From: SM23-78 sp041479965
GTDB lineage: Archaea > Nanobdellota > Nanobdellia > Woesearchaeales > SM23-78
DNA length: 11,811 nt
NCBI GenBank assembly: GCA_041479965.1
Contig: JBGOZE010000040.1
Span: 1 to 11,811 of the forward strand
Reading direction: 5' to 3'
Below the pieces are notes generated by a model. The model was not told the DNA's origin, did not search any database, and saw only the letters and a program-made list of their open reading frames with translations. Positions 1 through 5,426 of the stretch are shown here, in pieces. Positions within the stretch are counted from its first letter, which is position 1. Each line of letters begins with the position of its first letter. Both the position numbers and the translations under genes were made by a program.

Positions 1-472
1 TGAGTTTTTCTTTGTTCATTATCATTTTCTGAATTTGATTTATTGAAAAAAATCTTACGGAGGCAACTTCTTCATTCTTGATTTCACCTAACGTATTAAT
101 AATTATTTTGTAAACATAAATGATGTGTTTTATATCGGCAGACACATATTCCTTAAACAGAAAAGTAACATCCTCTTTATTGGCCTTAATATTAAGCTCC
201 TCTTTAAGCTCTCGCAGAGCAGTCAGGACGGGTTCTTCATCATGAGCTACAAATCCCGAGACCGATATGGTCCAATGTAATGGAAACCTCCATTTTTTTT
301 CAGATCTTTTCTGTAGCAACAATTCGCCTTTTGAATTATACACAAAAACAGATACTCCTCTTGTAATTATATCTTTGTTATTGTAGGCATCGTTCTCAGG
401 GATTTGCCCGATTATCTTGTCGTTCTCGTTTACAATATCAACAATAGAATCCGTGGTTTTTGTAGCTATCAT
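1..472 (-). CDS. Nudix hydrolase (C-terminus cut by window edge)
   Basis: 157 codons are visible from an ATG at 472, and the frame is still open at the left edge, so the C-terminus is missing. Residues 73-95 form a Nudix box: G73, five residues, E79, seven residues, R87-E88-x-x-E91-E92, ending L-N-I where the consensus has a glycine. This box binds the divalent metal for hydrolysis of nucleoside-diphosphate-linked substrates. The opening (VDIVNENDKIIG at 11-22, then the strand at 41-55) resembles the YfcD / isopentenyl-diphosphate isomerase-like Nudix branch, but the substrate cannot be told. A TTTAAATA element lies 8-15 nt before the ATG, too close for a usual TATA-to-start distance; no good Shine-Dalgarno is seen. 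It follows the winged-helix gene by 42 nt on the same strand. The gene is AT-rich, about 34% G+C by hand count. The family call is firm; the specific function is not. Confidence 0.9.
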   Translation of the reverse strand, partial: MIATKTTDSIVDIVNENDKIIGQIPENDAYNNKDIITRGVSVFVYNSKGELLLQKRSEKKWRFPLHWTISVSGFVAHDEEPVLTALRELKEELNIKANKEDVTFLFKEYVSADIKHIIYVYKIIINTLGEIKNEEVASVRFFSINQIQKMIMNKEKL

Positions 473-514
473 GTTAAATATTTAAACTTTGTCGAAGCCA
501 AAACTTCAGTAATT

Positions 515-784
515 TCACAGAATATTGTTTATCTTGTCTATGTAGCCTGCTACTTCCTGGCCTTTCTTGGTCAGGGATAAAACCTTGAGCCTTCCCTGCT
601 TCTTGAACTCAACCAATCCTGATTTCTCCATCTCCTGAAGTATCTTGACAACGTGGCTGTAGGTGCAGTCAACGACCTTCGCAAGATTGGACGCGTAAAT
701 GCTGTTGCTTTTAGTGATCAAGGTGACAAGCATCATCGCAGGCTTTTCCCTGAAGAATACATTGAAGATTTTCTTCTGCTTCAT
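515..784 (-). CDS. Small winged helix-turn-helix transcriptional regulator (MarR-like)
   Basis: An 89-residue protein that is essentially one winged-helix domain. A helix at about 14-25 precedes SIYASNLAKVVDC (helix 2), then the likely recognition helix YSHVVKILQEMEKSGL at 42-57 and a basic wing FKKQGRLKVLSLT at 60-72, closing with a short C-terminal helix. The pattern 'S-x-V-x-K-x-L-x-x-M-E-K-x-G-L-V' is typical of MarR/PadR-type and archaeal wHTH DNA-binding proteins. There is no ligand-binding or sensor domain, so it probably acts as a dimer on a palindrome. The ATG at 784 is supported by GGTGAT five nt upstream. Palindromes just upstream of the start suggest autoregulation (inference). 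The Nudix gene lies 42 nt downstream on the same strand and may be co-regulated. The exact subfamily is unknown. Confidence 0.85.
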   Translation of the reverse strand: MKQKKIFNVFFREKPAMMLVTLITKSNSIYASNLAKVVDCTYSHVVKILQEMEKSGLVEFKKQGRLKVLSLTKKGQEVAGYIDKINNIL

Positions 785-811
785 AAAATCACCACTCGCG
801 TAATTTTATGT

Positions 812-845
812 GCAAAAAAATTAAAATTTTTTTGCTTCATATGAA
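812..845 (-). promoter_or_regulatory. Palindromic candidate operator upstream of the wHTH gene
   Basis: Two adjoining palindromes lie 28-61 nt before the wHTH start codon. The first (812-835) has perfect 11-nt arms, GCAAAAAAATT and AATTTTTTTGC, around a 2-nt centre. The second (836-845) is the perfect 10-mer TTCATATGAA. Both overlap the A/T-rich stretch where a TATA box for this minus-strand gene would sit, so a dimeric wHTH protein bound here would block transcription initiation. The symmetry is seen in the sequence; use as an operator is inference. A-tract/T-tract symmetry is easier to obtain by chance in AT-rich DNA, but the GC-capped ends and the abutting second palindrome argue for function. 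Confidence 0.4.
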
Positions 846-1199
846 CCCATCACCCTCTAACTCTTTTTTATGATTTTTTAAGCTTATAAATATTTATTTA
901 GTCTGTTATAACCATTGTGAGCATTATTTCTATTTATATATTTTTCGATTCATATAATCGAGAAGAATGAGGGATTTTCTCGTCTATCCCTTACTGAATA
1001 AGGTAAGCCATCTATTCATATATTTTTCCCTTCGGGTTGCGCTTGGAAGGAGAAAAGTCCTAATCATCCTTCTCTATGTTTTTATCAATCTCCACAGCAA
1101 TGTTCTCATTCTTAAAATGCTTTAAATATTTTACGGAGAAACAAACCTGGTTTTTTCCAATAAAAAGTTTTAAATACTCTCATTTTCAAAGTCCATGAT
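846..1199. other. 354-nt intergenic region between divergent wHTH and aCPSF2 genes
   Basis: No confident gene is seen. The left part holds A/T-rich promoter-like runs (881-900 and about 927-942). A 52-codon ORF on the plus strand (967-1125, ATG to TAA) starts about 30 nt after the TTTATATATTT run and encodes a hydrophobic, basic peptide with VLIILLYVFI at 31-40; it could be a small membrane protein or chance. Several weak stem-loops occur: CGATT/AATCG at 949-963, CTTAC/GTAAG at 990-1007, and GAAGGA/TCCTTC at 1046-1072. The aCPSF2 promoter occupies the right end. Confidence 0.4.
1163..1176 (+). promoter_or_regulatory. TATA-like promoter of the aCPSF2 gene, probably leaderless
   Basis: The run AAAAAGTTTTAAATA gives a purine-rich BRE-like stretch followed by TTTTAAATA, centred about 28 nt before the ATG at 1200. 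In archaea transcription starts about 25 nt after the TATA centre, which puts the transcript start at or within a few bases of the start codon. No Shine-Dalgarno is seen, in keeping with a leaderless message. An earlier ATG at 1195 is followed at once by ATA and TGA, so it cannot be the start. Confidence 0.55.
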
Positions 1200-2477
1200 A
1201 TGAAACTCATCTTTCATGGAGGAGCAAAGGAGGTCGGGAGGAGCTGCATCGAGTTCCAGACCAATGGAGAACGCTATCTGCTGGACGCTGGCATCAAGTT
1301 CAAGGAAGGAGGATTCTCCTATCCAGAGAAACTGTTCAATCTTCCGGCTGTTGACGGCCTCATCATAAGCCACGCGCATCTGGATCACACAGGCGCCTTG
1401 CCTTTGTTCGAGCATGAGAACATCATCTGCCCGATATTTTGCACCAAGCTGACCTATGTCCTTGCCAAGGTCCTGCTCAAGGACTCCTATAAGATTGAAA
1501 GGATAAGGAACCTGCATCCTGCCTTTAATAAGACTGACCTCAAGAAGGTGGATAAGAGTGTGAGGATGGTCAAATACGATACTGAGTACAATCATAGGAA
1601 GATAAAGTTCATCCTCAGAAATGCCGGGCATGTTCCTGGCAGCAGCATGATATTGGTGGAGGCTGAAGGCAAGAACATACTCTACACAGGGGACATCAAG
1701 CTGAAGACAACAGAGCTGGTCAAGGGAGCTTTCACAGATTTCAAGAACATCGATGTGCTCATCATCGAGAGCACCTATGGTGCAAGAGAGCTTCCTGATA
1801 GGAATGAGCTGAAAAAAAGATTCCTTGACAAGATAGAGGAGACTTTAGGCAAGGGAGGCTCTGTGCTTATACCTGTCTTCAGCCTAGGAAGAGCCCAGGA
1901 TGTGCTGATAATGCTTTCAGAGAGGAAGTTCAAGGCTCCCATATGCATCGATGGCATGTGCAAGAAGCTGACTAACAAGATCATCAATAGTGATGACCCC
2001 TATGTCAACAACCGCGCTGTGCTCAAGGATATGTATGATAATAGAGTCATTCACATAGGCAGCGAGAGGCATAGGAAGAGCGCGATGCAGAACCAAGGCA
2101 TATTCGTGGTCACGAGCGGAATGCTCCAGGGAGGGCCTGTGCTCTCATATCTTGCAGACATGTGGCATGAGCCCAATAATGCTGTGCTGCTCACAGGCTA
2201 TCAATGCAAGCGCACCAACGGAAGGCATCTTATAGAAGAGGGTTATGTTTATCTTGATGGCTGGAGGACAGAGATCAAGTGCTATATTGAGAAGTTTGAT
2301 TTCTCTGGCCACGCCGACAGGCAGGACATACAGGAAGTGATAAGCAGGATCAATCCCAAGAAGCTGGTGCTCCAGCATGGAGATGAGGATGCTGTTGAGG
2401 AGCTGAGAAAATGGGCTGAAGAGCAAGGCAAATATCAGGTCTTTGCTCCGGCTGTAGGTGATGAGCTCGAGTTTTGA
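1200..2477 (+). CDS. aCPSF2: aCPSF2-type beta-CASP metallo-beta-lactamase ribonuclease
   Basis: A 425-residue zinc-dependent ribonuclease of the metallo-beta-lactamase/beta-CASP family, without the KH domains of aCPSF1. Lactamase motifs are complete: D29 (LLDAG), SHAHLDH at 57-63, H144 (AGHVPGS) and D165 (YTGD). Beta-CASP motifs are complete too: E190 (IIESTYG, motif A), H371 (SGHAD, motif B) and H393 (LQHGD, motif C, histidine as in RNA-acting members). IPVFSLGRAQD at 224-234 and TSGMLQGGP at 305-313 mark the beta-CASP domain, roughly 195-345. Length and the absence of an N-terminal extension fit the aCPSF2 group, implicated in archaeal RNA processing and 5'-3' decay. It is likely cytoplasmic and dimeric. 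It has its own leaderless-type promoter, and a short ORF overlaps its last 17 bases. All key residues are present, so activity is expected. Confidence 0.95.
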   Translation: MKLIFHGGAKEVGRSCIEFQTNGERYLLDAGIKFKEGGFSYPEKLFNLPAVDGLIISHAHLDHTGALPLFEHENIICPIFCTKLTYVLAKVLLKDSYKIERIRNLHPAFNKTDLKKVDKSVRMVKYDTEYNHRKIKFILRNAGHVPGSSMILVEAEGKNILYTGDIKLKTTELVKGAFTDFKNIDVLIIESTYGARELPDRNELKKRFLDKIEETLGKGGSVLIPVFSLGRAQDVLIMLSERKFKAPICIDGMCKKLTNKIINSDDPYVNNRAVLKDMYDNRVIHIGSERHRKSAMQNQGIFVVTSGMLQGGPVLSYLADMWHEPNNAVLLTGYQCKRTNGRHLIEEGYVYLDGWRTEIKCYIEKFDFSGHADRQDIQEVISRINPKKLVLQHGDEDAVEELRKWAEEQGKYQVFAPAVGDELEF

Positions 2478-2592
2478 GAGTGGGGATTTGAGCTTGGTGT
2501 TAGAAAAATAATCTAAGAGGGAGCTTAATGAGGAGGAAGTGGCCCAGAGCCTTCTTGGCAAATTAAAGAGATGGATAGACCAGGTCGTCTAA
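2461..2592 (+). pseudogene. Possible small downstream ORF interrupted by one in-frame TAA
   Basis: In the +1 frame relative to aCPSF2, an ATG at 2461 (overlapping the aCPSF2 end, preceded by GTAGGTG) opens 16 codons, MSSSFESGDLSLVLEK, then a TAA at 2509-2511. The same frame goes straight on as SKRELNEEEVAQSLLGKLKR and WIDQVV before a second stop at 2590. The second half has the charged, helix-prone make-up of a real protein, and changing TAA to TAT (Tyr) would restore a 43-codon gene in a usual operon overlap. Alternatives are a genuine 16-residue peptide followed by chance open frame, or a sequencing error. I do not recognise the protein. Confidence 0.25.
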
Positions 2593-2682
2593 GGATTTAA
2601 TATTAGGGACTGATTTTCTGGATAGGTTTTTGATAAATGATTTTCTTTCTAAGCTGCTGTTCCACTTCCTCCCAATAATTAT

Positions 2683-2700
2683 AACTACTAATTAGTGGTT
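2683..2700. promoter_or_regulatory. Near-perfect palindrome upstream of the Tyr-rich operon promoter
   Basis: AACTACTAATTAGTGGTT is symmetric over 18 nt except for one position pair. Its centre is about 26 nt before the TATA-like box at 2713-2723, where an archaeal activator could bind. The symmetry is visible; the role is inferred. Confidence 0.25.
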
Positions 2701-2706
2701 AAAAAA

Positions 2707-2723
2707 CGAAAACTTTTTAAATA
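2707..2723 (+). promoter_or_regulatory. BRE/TATA promoter of the Tyr-rich secreted protein operon
   Basis: CGAAAACTTTTTAAATA is a close match to an archaeal BRE (purine-rich, CGAAA) followed by a TATA box. Transcription would start near 2744-2747, leaving a leader of roughly 15 nt that contains the ribosome binding site. No comparable promoter is seen before the next two genes, so this one probably drives 2761-4454. Confidence 0.6.
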
Positions 2724-2749
2724 GCCGAGTATATTACTGATAGAAAACA

Positions 2750-2755
2750 GGGGGT
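2750..2755 (+). promoter_or_regulatory. Ribosome binding site of the first Tyr-rich gene
   Basis: GGGGGT lies five nt before the ATG at 2761 and differs from the archaeal core GGAGGT at one base. It supports this ATG as the start, which also places a complete signal peptide at the N-terminus. Confidence 0.5.
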
Positions 2756-2760
2756 CGTTT

Positions 2761-3525
2761 ATGGATAAGAGAATCATGCTGCTTTTTACAGGCGTAATCA
2801 TTGTCTTGATATCTACAAGCCTAGCCAACGCTGTAATCTTTGATGTGCAGAAAGCAAGAGAAAAGGAATTGGTGCGCTACGAGGAGTATAAGACAGATTA
2901 TATACAGACCAATGACCTAGAAGCCTTCTCAAAATACATTGATGAGCGCGGACTAATGAATAGCTTCGGCTTCCGCCCAGCAAGCTACTATTACATCCCG
3001 CCCGATGTTCTGCAGGCCAAATACAATCCTCCGCTTCAAGGAGTAGCCTACTCAACAGCCAACAGAGACTCAACATCCAGCCTTTACCAGCCATCTGCAG
3101 TCAAGTACTACGGAGAGCAGGTCAACGGGAGATACACGGGCTTCATTCCAAGCACTTCAGGAGGGCTTTACTTTGACCACCCGCAGATGAACGGAGAATC
3201 AAATTCTGCAAATTCTAACTCTTATGGCTATGCCAGTTACGGCAACTATGGCTATGGAAATTATGGCAACTATAATTATGATGCTTATAGCAGCTCAAGC
3301 GATGATTCATACACCCAAGGATATTACAACCTGTACCCTTACAGCCAGGGTTCGTATATTTATGATTCACATTATCAAAACAATGTCTACGGCAATTATA
3401 ATCCGTATTATTCTAACCAATATTATTCAAACAGCTTAGACTTCGAGAGCTTTGAAGAGCCTAGATATTATTCAAGGATGGTAGAGCCACTGACAGGAGG
3501 ATTCTACATCGTTGGCTATTATTAA
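2761..3525 (+). CDS. Secreted tyrosine-rich low-complexity protein
   Basis: A 254-residue protein with a clear signal peptide: basic MDKR, hydrophobic core at about 5-21, and LANA at 21-24 as the likely cleavage site. A charged segment (26-66) follows, then a Tyr/Pro/Ser region, and then a tail of strikingly biased make-up. Residues 155-254 contain 28 tyrosines, mostly as GNY, GY, YY and SY units with Asn, Gly and Ser; the whole protein has about 42 Tyr and no Cys. The segment GNYGYGNYGNYNY at 161-173 is an imperfect tandem repeat, also visible in the DNA as two GGCAACTAT copies 24 nt apart. There is no second membrane span or anchor. Such composition is known from adhesive, prion-like or structural surface proteins, so an extracellular or envelope role is likely (inference). 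It is the first gene of a three-gene operon. I do not recognise a family. Confidence 0.85.
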   Translation: MDKRIMLLFTGVIIVLISTSLANAVIFDVQKAREKELVRYEEYKTDYIQTNDLEAFSKYIDERGLMNSFGFRPASYYYIPPDVLQAKYNPPLQGVAYSTANRDSTSSLYQPSAVKYYGEQVNGRYTGFIPSTSGGLYFDHPQMNGESNSANSNSYGYASYGNYGYGNYGNYNYDAYSSSSDDSYTQGYYNLYPYSQGSYIYDSHYQNNVYGNYNPYYSNQYYSNSLDFESFEEPRYYSRMVEPLTGGFYIVGYY

Positions 3526-3542
3526 AATTTGAGGACAGGAAA

Positions 3543-4154
3543 ATGAACAAAAACAAGACAAAACTTGTGTTGATTGGTTCCATCATACTTGTAATCATCT
3601 TTCTAGCTAGCATCACAAGCGTCAAGGCCTATTCCTATGTATATGGAACTGACTATTACCCAGTCGTCTACAATTATTATGATAATGACAAATACCAGTA
3701 TGCGCCCGTGATCGCAGGCCCATTCCCAAGAGGCTACCTGTGGAACAGTGAGTGGGGCAATGGAGAAGACATAACCTATCGACACGATGATTTCAATAAC
3801 TATGACTCATTCATAGGCTACAAGGACCTGGATGTGATCAACCCTCAGACGGGAGTGGTAGAAATCTACAGGAACGAGAATTCAAGGGAGCTCGATACCA
3901 GTTACATCCCTGAGGATATGAAGGCCCATGCCTTGCATGTCTACGGCTACATACCTGGACCAGCTGGAAGCTGCCCGCTGATGTACATCAAGCACTACAA
4001 TCACGAGCATCCGTGGGAGATGGACACTTACTCTTACGGATATAATTACGGCTACCAATATTACACGCCCTGGCTTGCCTACAAGACTGTGCCGCAGACC
4101 ACAAGAAGCTGCCAGTCAACAAGTGCGTGCCAGTACACACATAATTGCTGTTAG
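3543..4154 (+). CDS. Secreted Tyr-rich protein with a Cys-rich C-terminus
   Basis: A 203-residue protein with a signal peptide (MNKNKTK, hydrophobic 8-26, SVKA at 26-29 before the likely cut). The mature part begins YSYVYGTDYYP and is rich in Tyr, Asn and Trp throughout, with YSYGYNYGYQYY at 163-174, echoing the preceding gene. Unlike that one it has five cysteines, C144 and then C190, C196, C202, C203 clustered in the last 14 residues, plus several histidines. The terminal Cys cluster could form disulphides outside the cell, bind metal, or serve as an attachment point; none is proven. It starts 17 nt after the upstream stop with GAGG about nine nt before the ATG, so it is co-transcribed. It is probably a partner or paralogous component of the same surface structure. 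No known family is recognised. Confidence 0.85.
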   Translation: MNKNKTKLVLIGSIILVIIFLASITSVKAYSYVYGTDYYPVVYNYYDNDKYQYAPVIAGPFPRGYLWNSEWGNGEDITYRHDDFNNYDSFIGYKDLDVINPQTGVVEIYRNENSRELDTSYIPEDMKAHALHVYGYIPGPAGSCPLMYIKHYNHEHPWEMDTYSYGYNYGYQYYTPWLAYKTVPQTTRSCQSTSACQYTHNCC

Positions 4155-4169
4155 TGCGGGAGTAAAAAA

Positions 4170-4454
4170 ATGGACAAAAGAGTTGAGACTGATAAATTCA
4201 GGATTCTAGCTTTGGACTTGGAGCAGCACATAGACAGATATGTGCCTGAAAGCTGGACTTGTGATATCAGGGAAGTATGCCCTCGCCATCACGTTCTTCC
4301 TTCAGATGCAAAAAATCTGCTTTCATTCTTTAAAGGAGGAGAGCTGGAGAAAAAACTAGCCGCTTACAGGAATGGAGAGTATAATGAGAGGCATTTCCAG
4401 CCATGGTATGTCCGCGCAGCTATCCTTGATTATTTTAGCAAAAAAAAAGCATGA
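4170..4454 (+). CDS. Small cytosolic protein of unknown function, third gene of the Tyr-rich operon
   Basis: A 94-residue soluble protein with no signal peptide or membrane segment. It begins 15 nt after the preceding stop, with GGGAG seven nt before the ATG, so it is the last gene of the operon. Helix-prone stretches are at 7-24, 45-67 and 78-91. WTC-DIREVC-PRHH at 29-41 gives C31, C37, H40 and H41, which could hold a metal or a redox pair, but the spacing matches no motif I know. The C-terminus is basic (KKKA). Being cytosolic next to two exported proteins, it could be an accessory or regulator for them (inference). I do not recognise the family. Confidence 0.75.
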   Translation: MDKRVETDKFRILALDLEQHIDRYVPESWTCDIREVCPRHHVLPSDAKNLLSFFKGGELEKKLAAYRNGEYNERHFQPWYVRAAILDYFSKKKA

Positions 4455-4461
4455 GAAGATA

Positions 4462-4495
4462 GTTTAAGCTTAAACAATTTAGCATTGTTGGTTTT
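4462..4495. terminator. Convergent intergenic region with palindrome, hairpin and T-run
   Basis: Between two converging genes lie a perfect 14-nt palindrome, GTTTAAGCTTAAAC (4462-4475), and a weaker hairpin AACAA/TTGTT (4473-4489) followed by GGTTTT on the plus strand. Archaeal termination mainly needs a T-run, so the plus-strand operon probably ends here. The palindrome reads the same both ways and could also serve the minus-strand gene ending at 4521. Confidence 0.4.
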
Positions 4496-4520
4496 ATTGG
4501 GATGAAAGATGACATATTTC

Positions 4521-5339
4521 TCAATGGTTGTGGCCTTCTATGAACTTCTGCATCTCCTCGACGAATTCCTTGGCCTCTTTGAAGTAGTCGTCGAATTGTG
4601 CTCCGCTAATCTCAGTTATCTGGCCATGCAGGATGATCCTGGAGATGTGGTAGAATCTTCTCATGGTCTCAACATGCTTATGCTTCAATAAGCCCCTCTG
4701 GACCATCTTCTGCTCAAGCATATCGGCGACATGGTTAGGGCTAGGAGGGACTTCGTTGAGCTTCATGAGCGCAGCATGGGCTGCGTCAATAACCGCCCAG
4801 TACAAGTCAAGCACTCCTTGCTTTATATGCCACTTGGAATTATGCAATGTGACTGGTGCCTTGCTGAAATAGCTCCACATGCTCTCAGGGCTTGGCCTTA
4901 TCCTTCCCTGGTAGAGCAATACCTGCAATGGCTCAAAGAATCCTGAATCAATGATTGGAATTCCATCTCTGAGGATGTTGATGGCCACAGGGTCTCCTGC
5001 GCGCACATACTCCCAGAAACTGGTGAATTTCAAAGTGGTTATGTGAAGTTTCTTGGGGTTGACCTGGGCTACTATCTTCTCGACAATTATCCTGTAAGCC
5101 TCGACAAACTCCCTGTCGATGATGATGCTGACATCATCAACGATTATCAGGATGTCGATGTCTCCCTTGTTGGCACCGTCACTCTTCTTTCTCGCAGTGC
5201 TGCCGAAAAGCACAATTGCCTTGATGAACTTGGAGAATTCCTTGTAGACTTTCTTGCTGAAAGTGTAGGCGATATCAACTGCATCTTTAGAATAGCTGTC
5301 AGAGACTTGCCTCTTCCTTTTCTGGATATCAAACTCCAA
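4521..5339 (-). CDS. Nucleotidyltransferase-domain protein with helical (HEPN-like) C-terminal half
   Basis: A 272-residue protein. The N-terminal half is a minimal DNA polymerase beta-type nucleotidyltransferase domain: VLFGSTARKKSDG at 43-55 carries the GS-x-x-R motif, and GDID at 59-62 carries the two metal-binding aspartates D60 and D62. The usual third carboxylate, expected on the strand near KKLHITTLKF at 96-105, is not obvious. Residues 130-272 are alpha-helical (WHIKQGVLDLYWAVIDAAHA at 170-189), as in HEPN or substrate-binding domains fused to such enzymes. RRFYHISRIILH at 227-238 contains Arg and His but not the canonical R-x4-6-H of HEPN RNases. The start is TTG at 5339: it is the only usable start after an in-frame stop, and GGGGTGG lies just upstream. 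The likely reaction is nucleotide transfer to an unknown acceptor. It stands alone, 87 nt after the barrel gene. Confidence 0.85.
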   Translation of the reverse strand: MEFDIQKRKRQVSDSYSKDAVDIAYTFSKKVYKEFSKFIKAIVLFGSTARKKSDGANKGDIDILIIVDDVSIIIDREFVEAYRIIVEKIVAQVNPKKLHITTLKFTSFWEYVRAGDPVAINILRDGIPIIDSGFFEPLQVLLYQGRIRPSPESMWSYFSKAPVTLHNSKWHIKQGVLDLYWAVIDAAHAALMKLNEVPPSPNHVADMLEQKMVQRGLLKHKHVETMRRFYHISRIILHGQITEISGAQFDDYFKEAKEFVEEMQKFIEGHNH

Positions 5340-5341
5340 AA

Positions 5342-5350
5342 CTCCACCCC
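5342..5350 (-). promoter_or_regulatory. Strong ribosome binding site before a TTG start
   Basis: On the minus strand GGGGTGGAG lies two nt before the TTG at 5339. An in-frame TAA about 27 nt upstream excludes a more distant start, and the next in-frame Met is inside the conserved protein. The purine-rich site explains how the weak TTG codon could be used. Confidence 0.5.
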
Positions 5351-5426
5351 TTTTTTTTGAATATTAAATCTTATTATCGCTTGTCTTTTATTAACTTTTT
5401 GCTTTTAACCTTTAAGCGGATATAAC

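Noticed and set aside
1060..1185. Stop-free minus-strand stretch reading ...SVKYLKHFKNENIAVEIDKNIEKDD
   Set aside because: The composition looks protein-like, but there is no ATG, GTG or TTG start after the upstream TGA, no ribosome site, and it overlaps the aCPSF2 promoter. AT-rich chance frame is more likely.
2563..2691. Minus-strand open frame of about 42 codons (LVVIIIGRKWNSS...)
   Set aside because: No usable start codon and no Shine-Dalgarno; it lies antisense to the better-supported short ORF at 2461-2592 and to the Tyr-rich operon's upstream region.
5147..5347. GTG-start ORF overlapping the nucleotidyltransferase start
   Set aside because: It shares the same ribosome site but is read in a different frame; the product (MEFWSLISRKG...) has no conserved motif, while the TTG frame carries the full nucleotidyltransferase domain.
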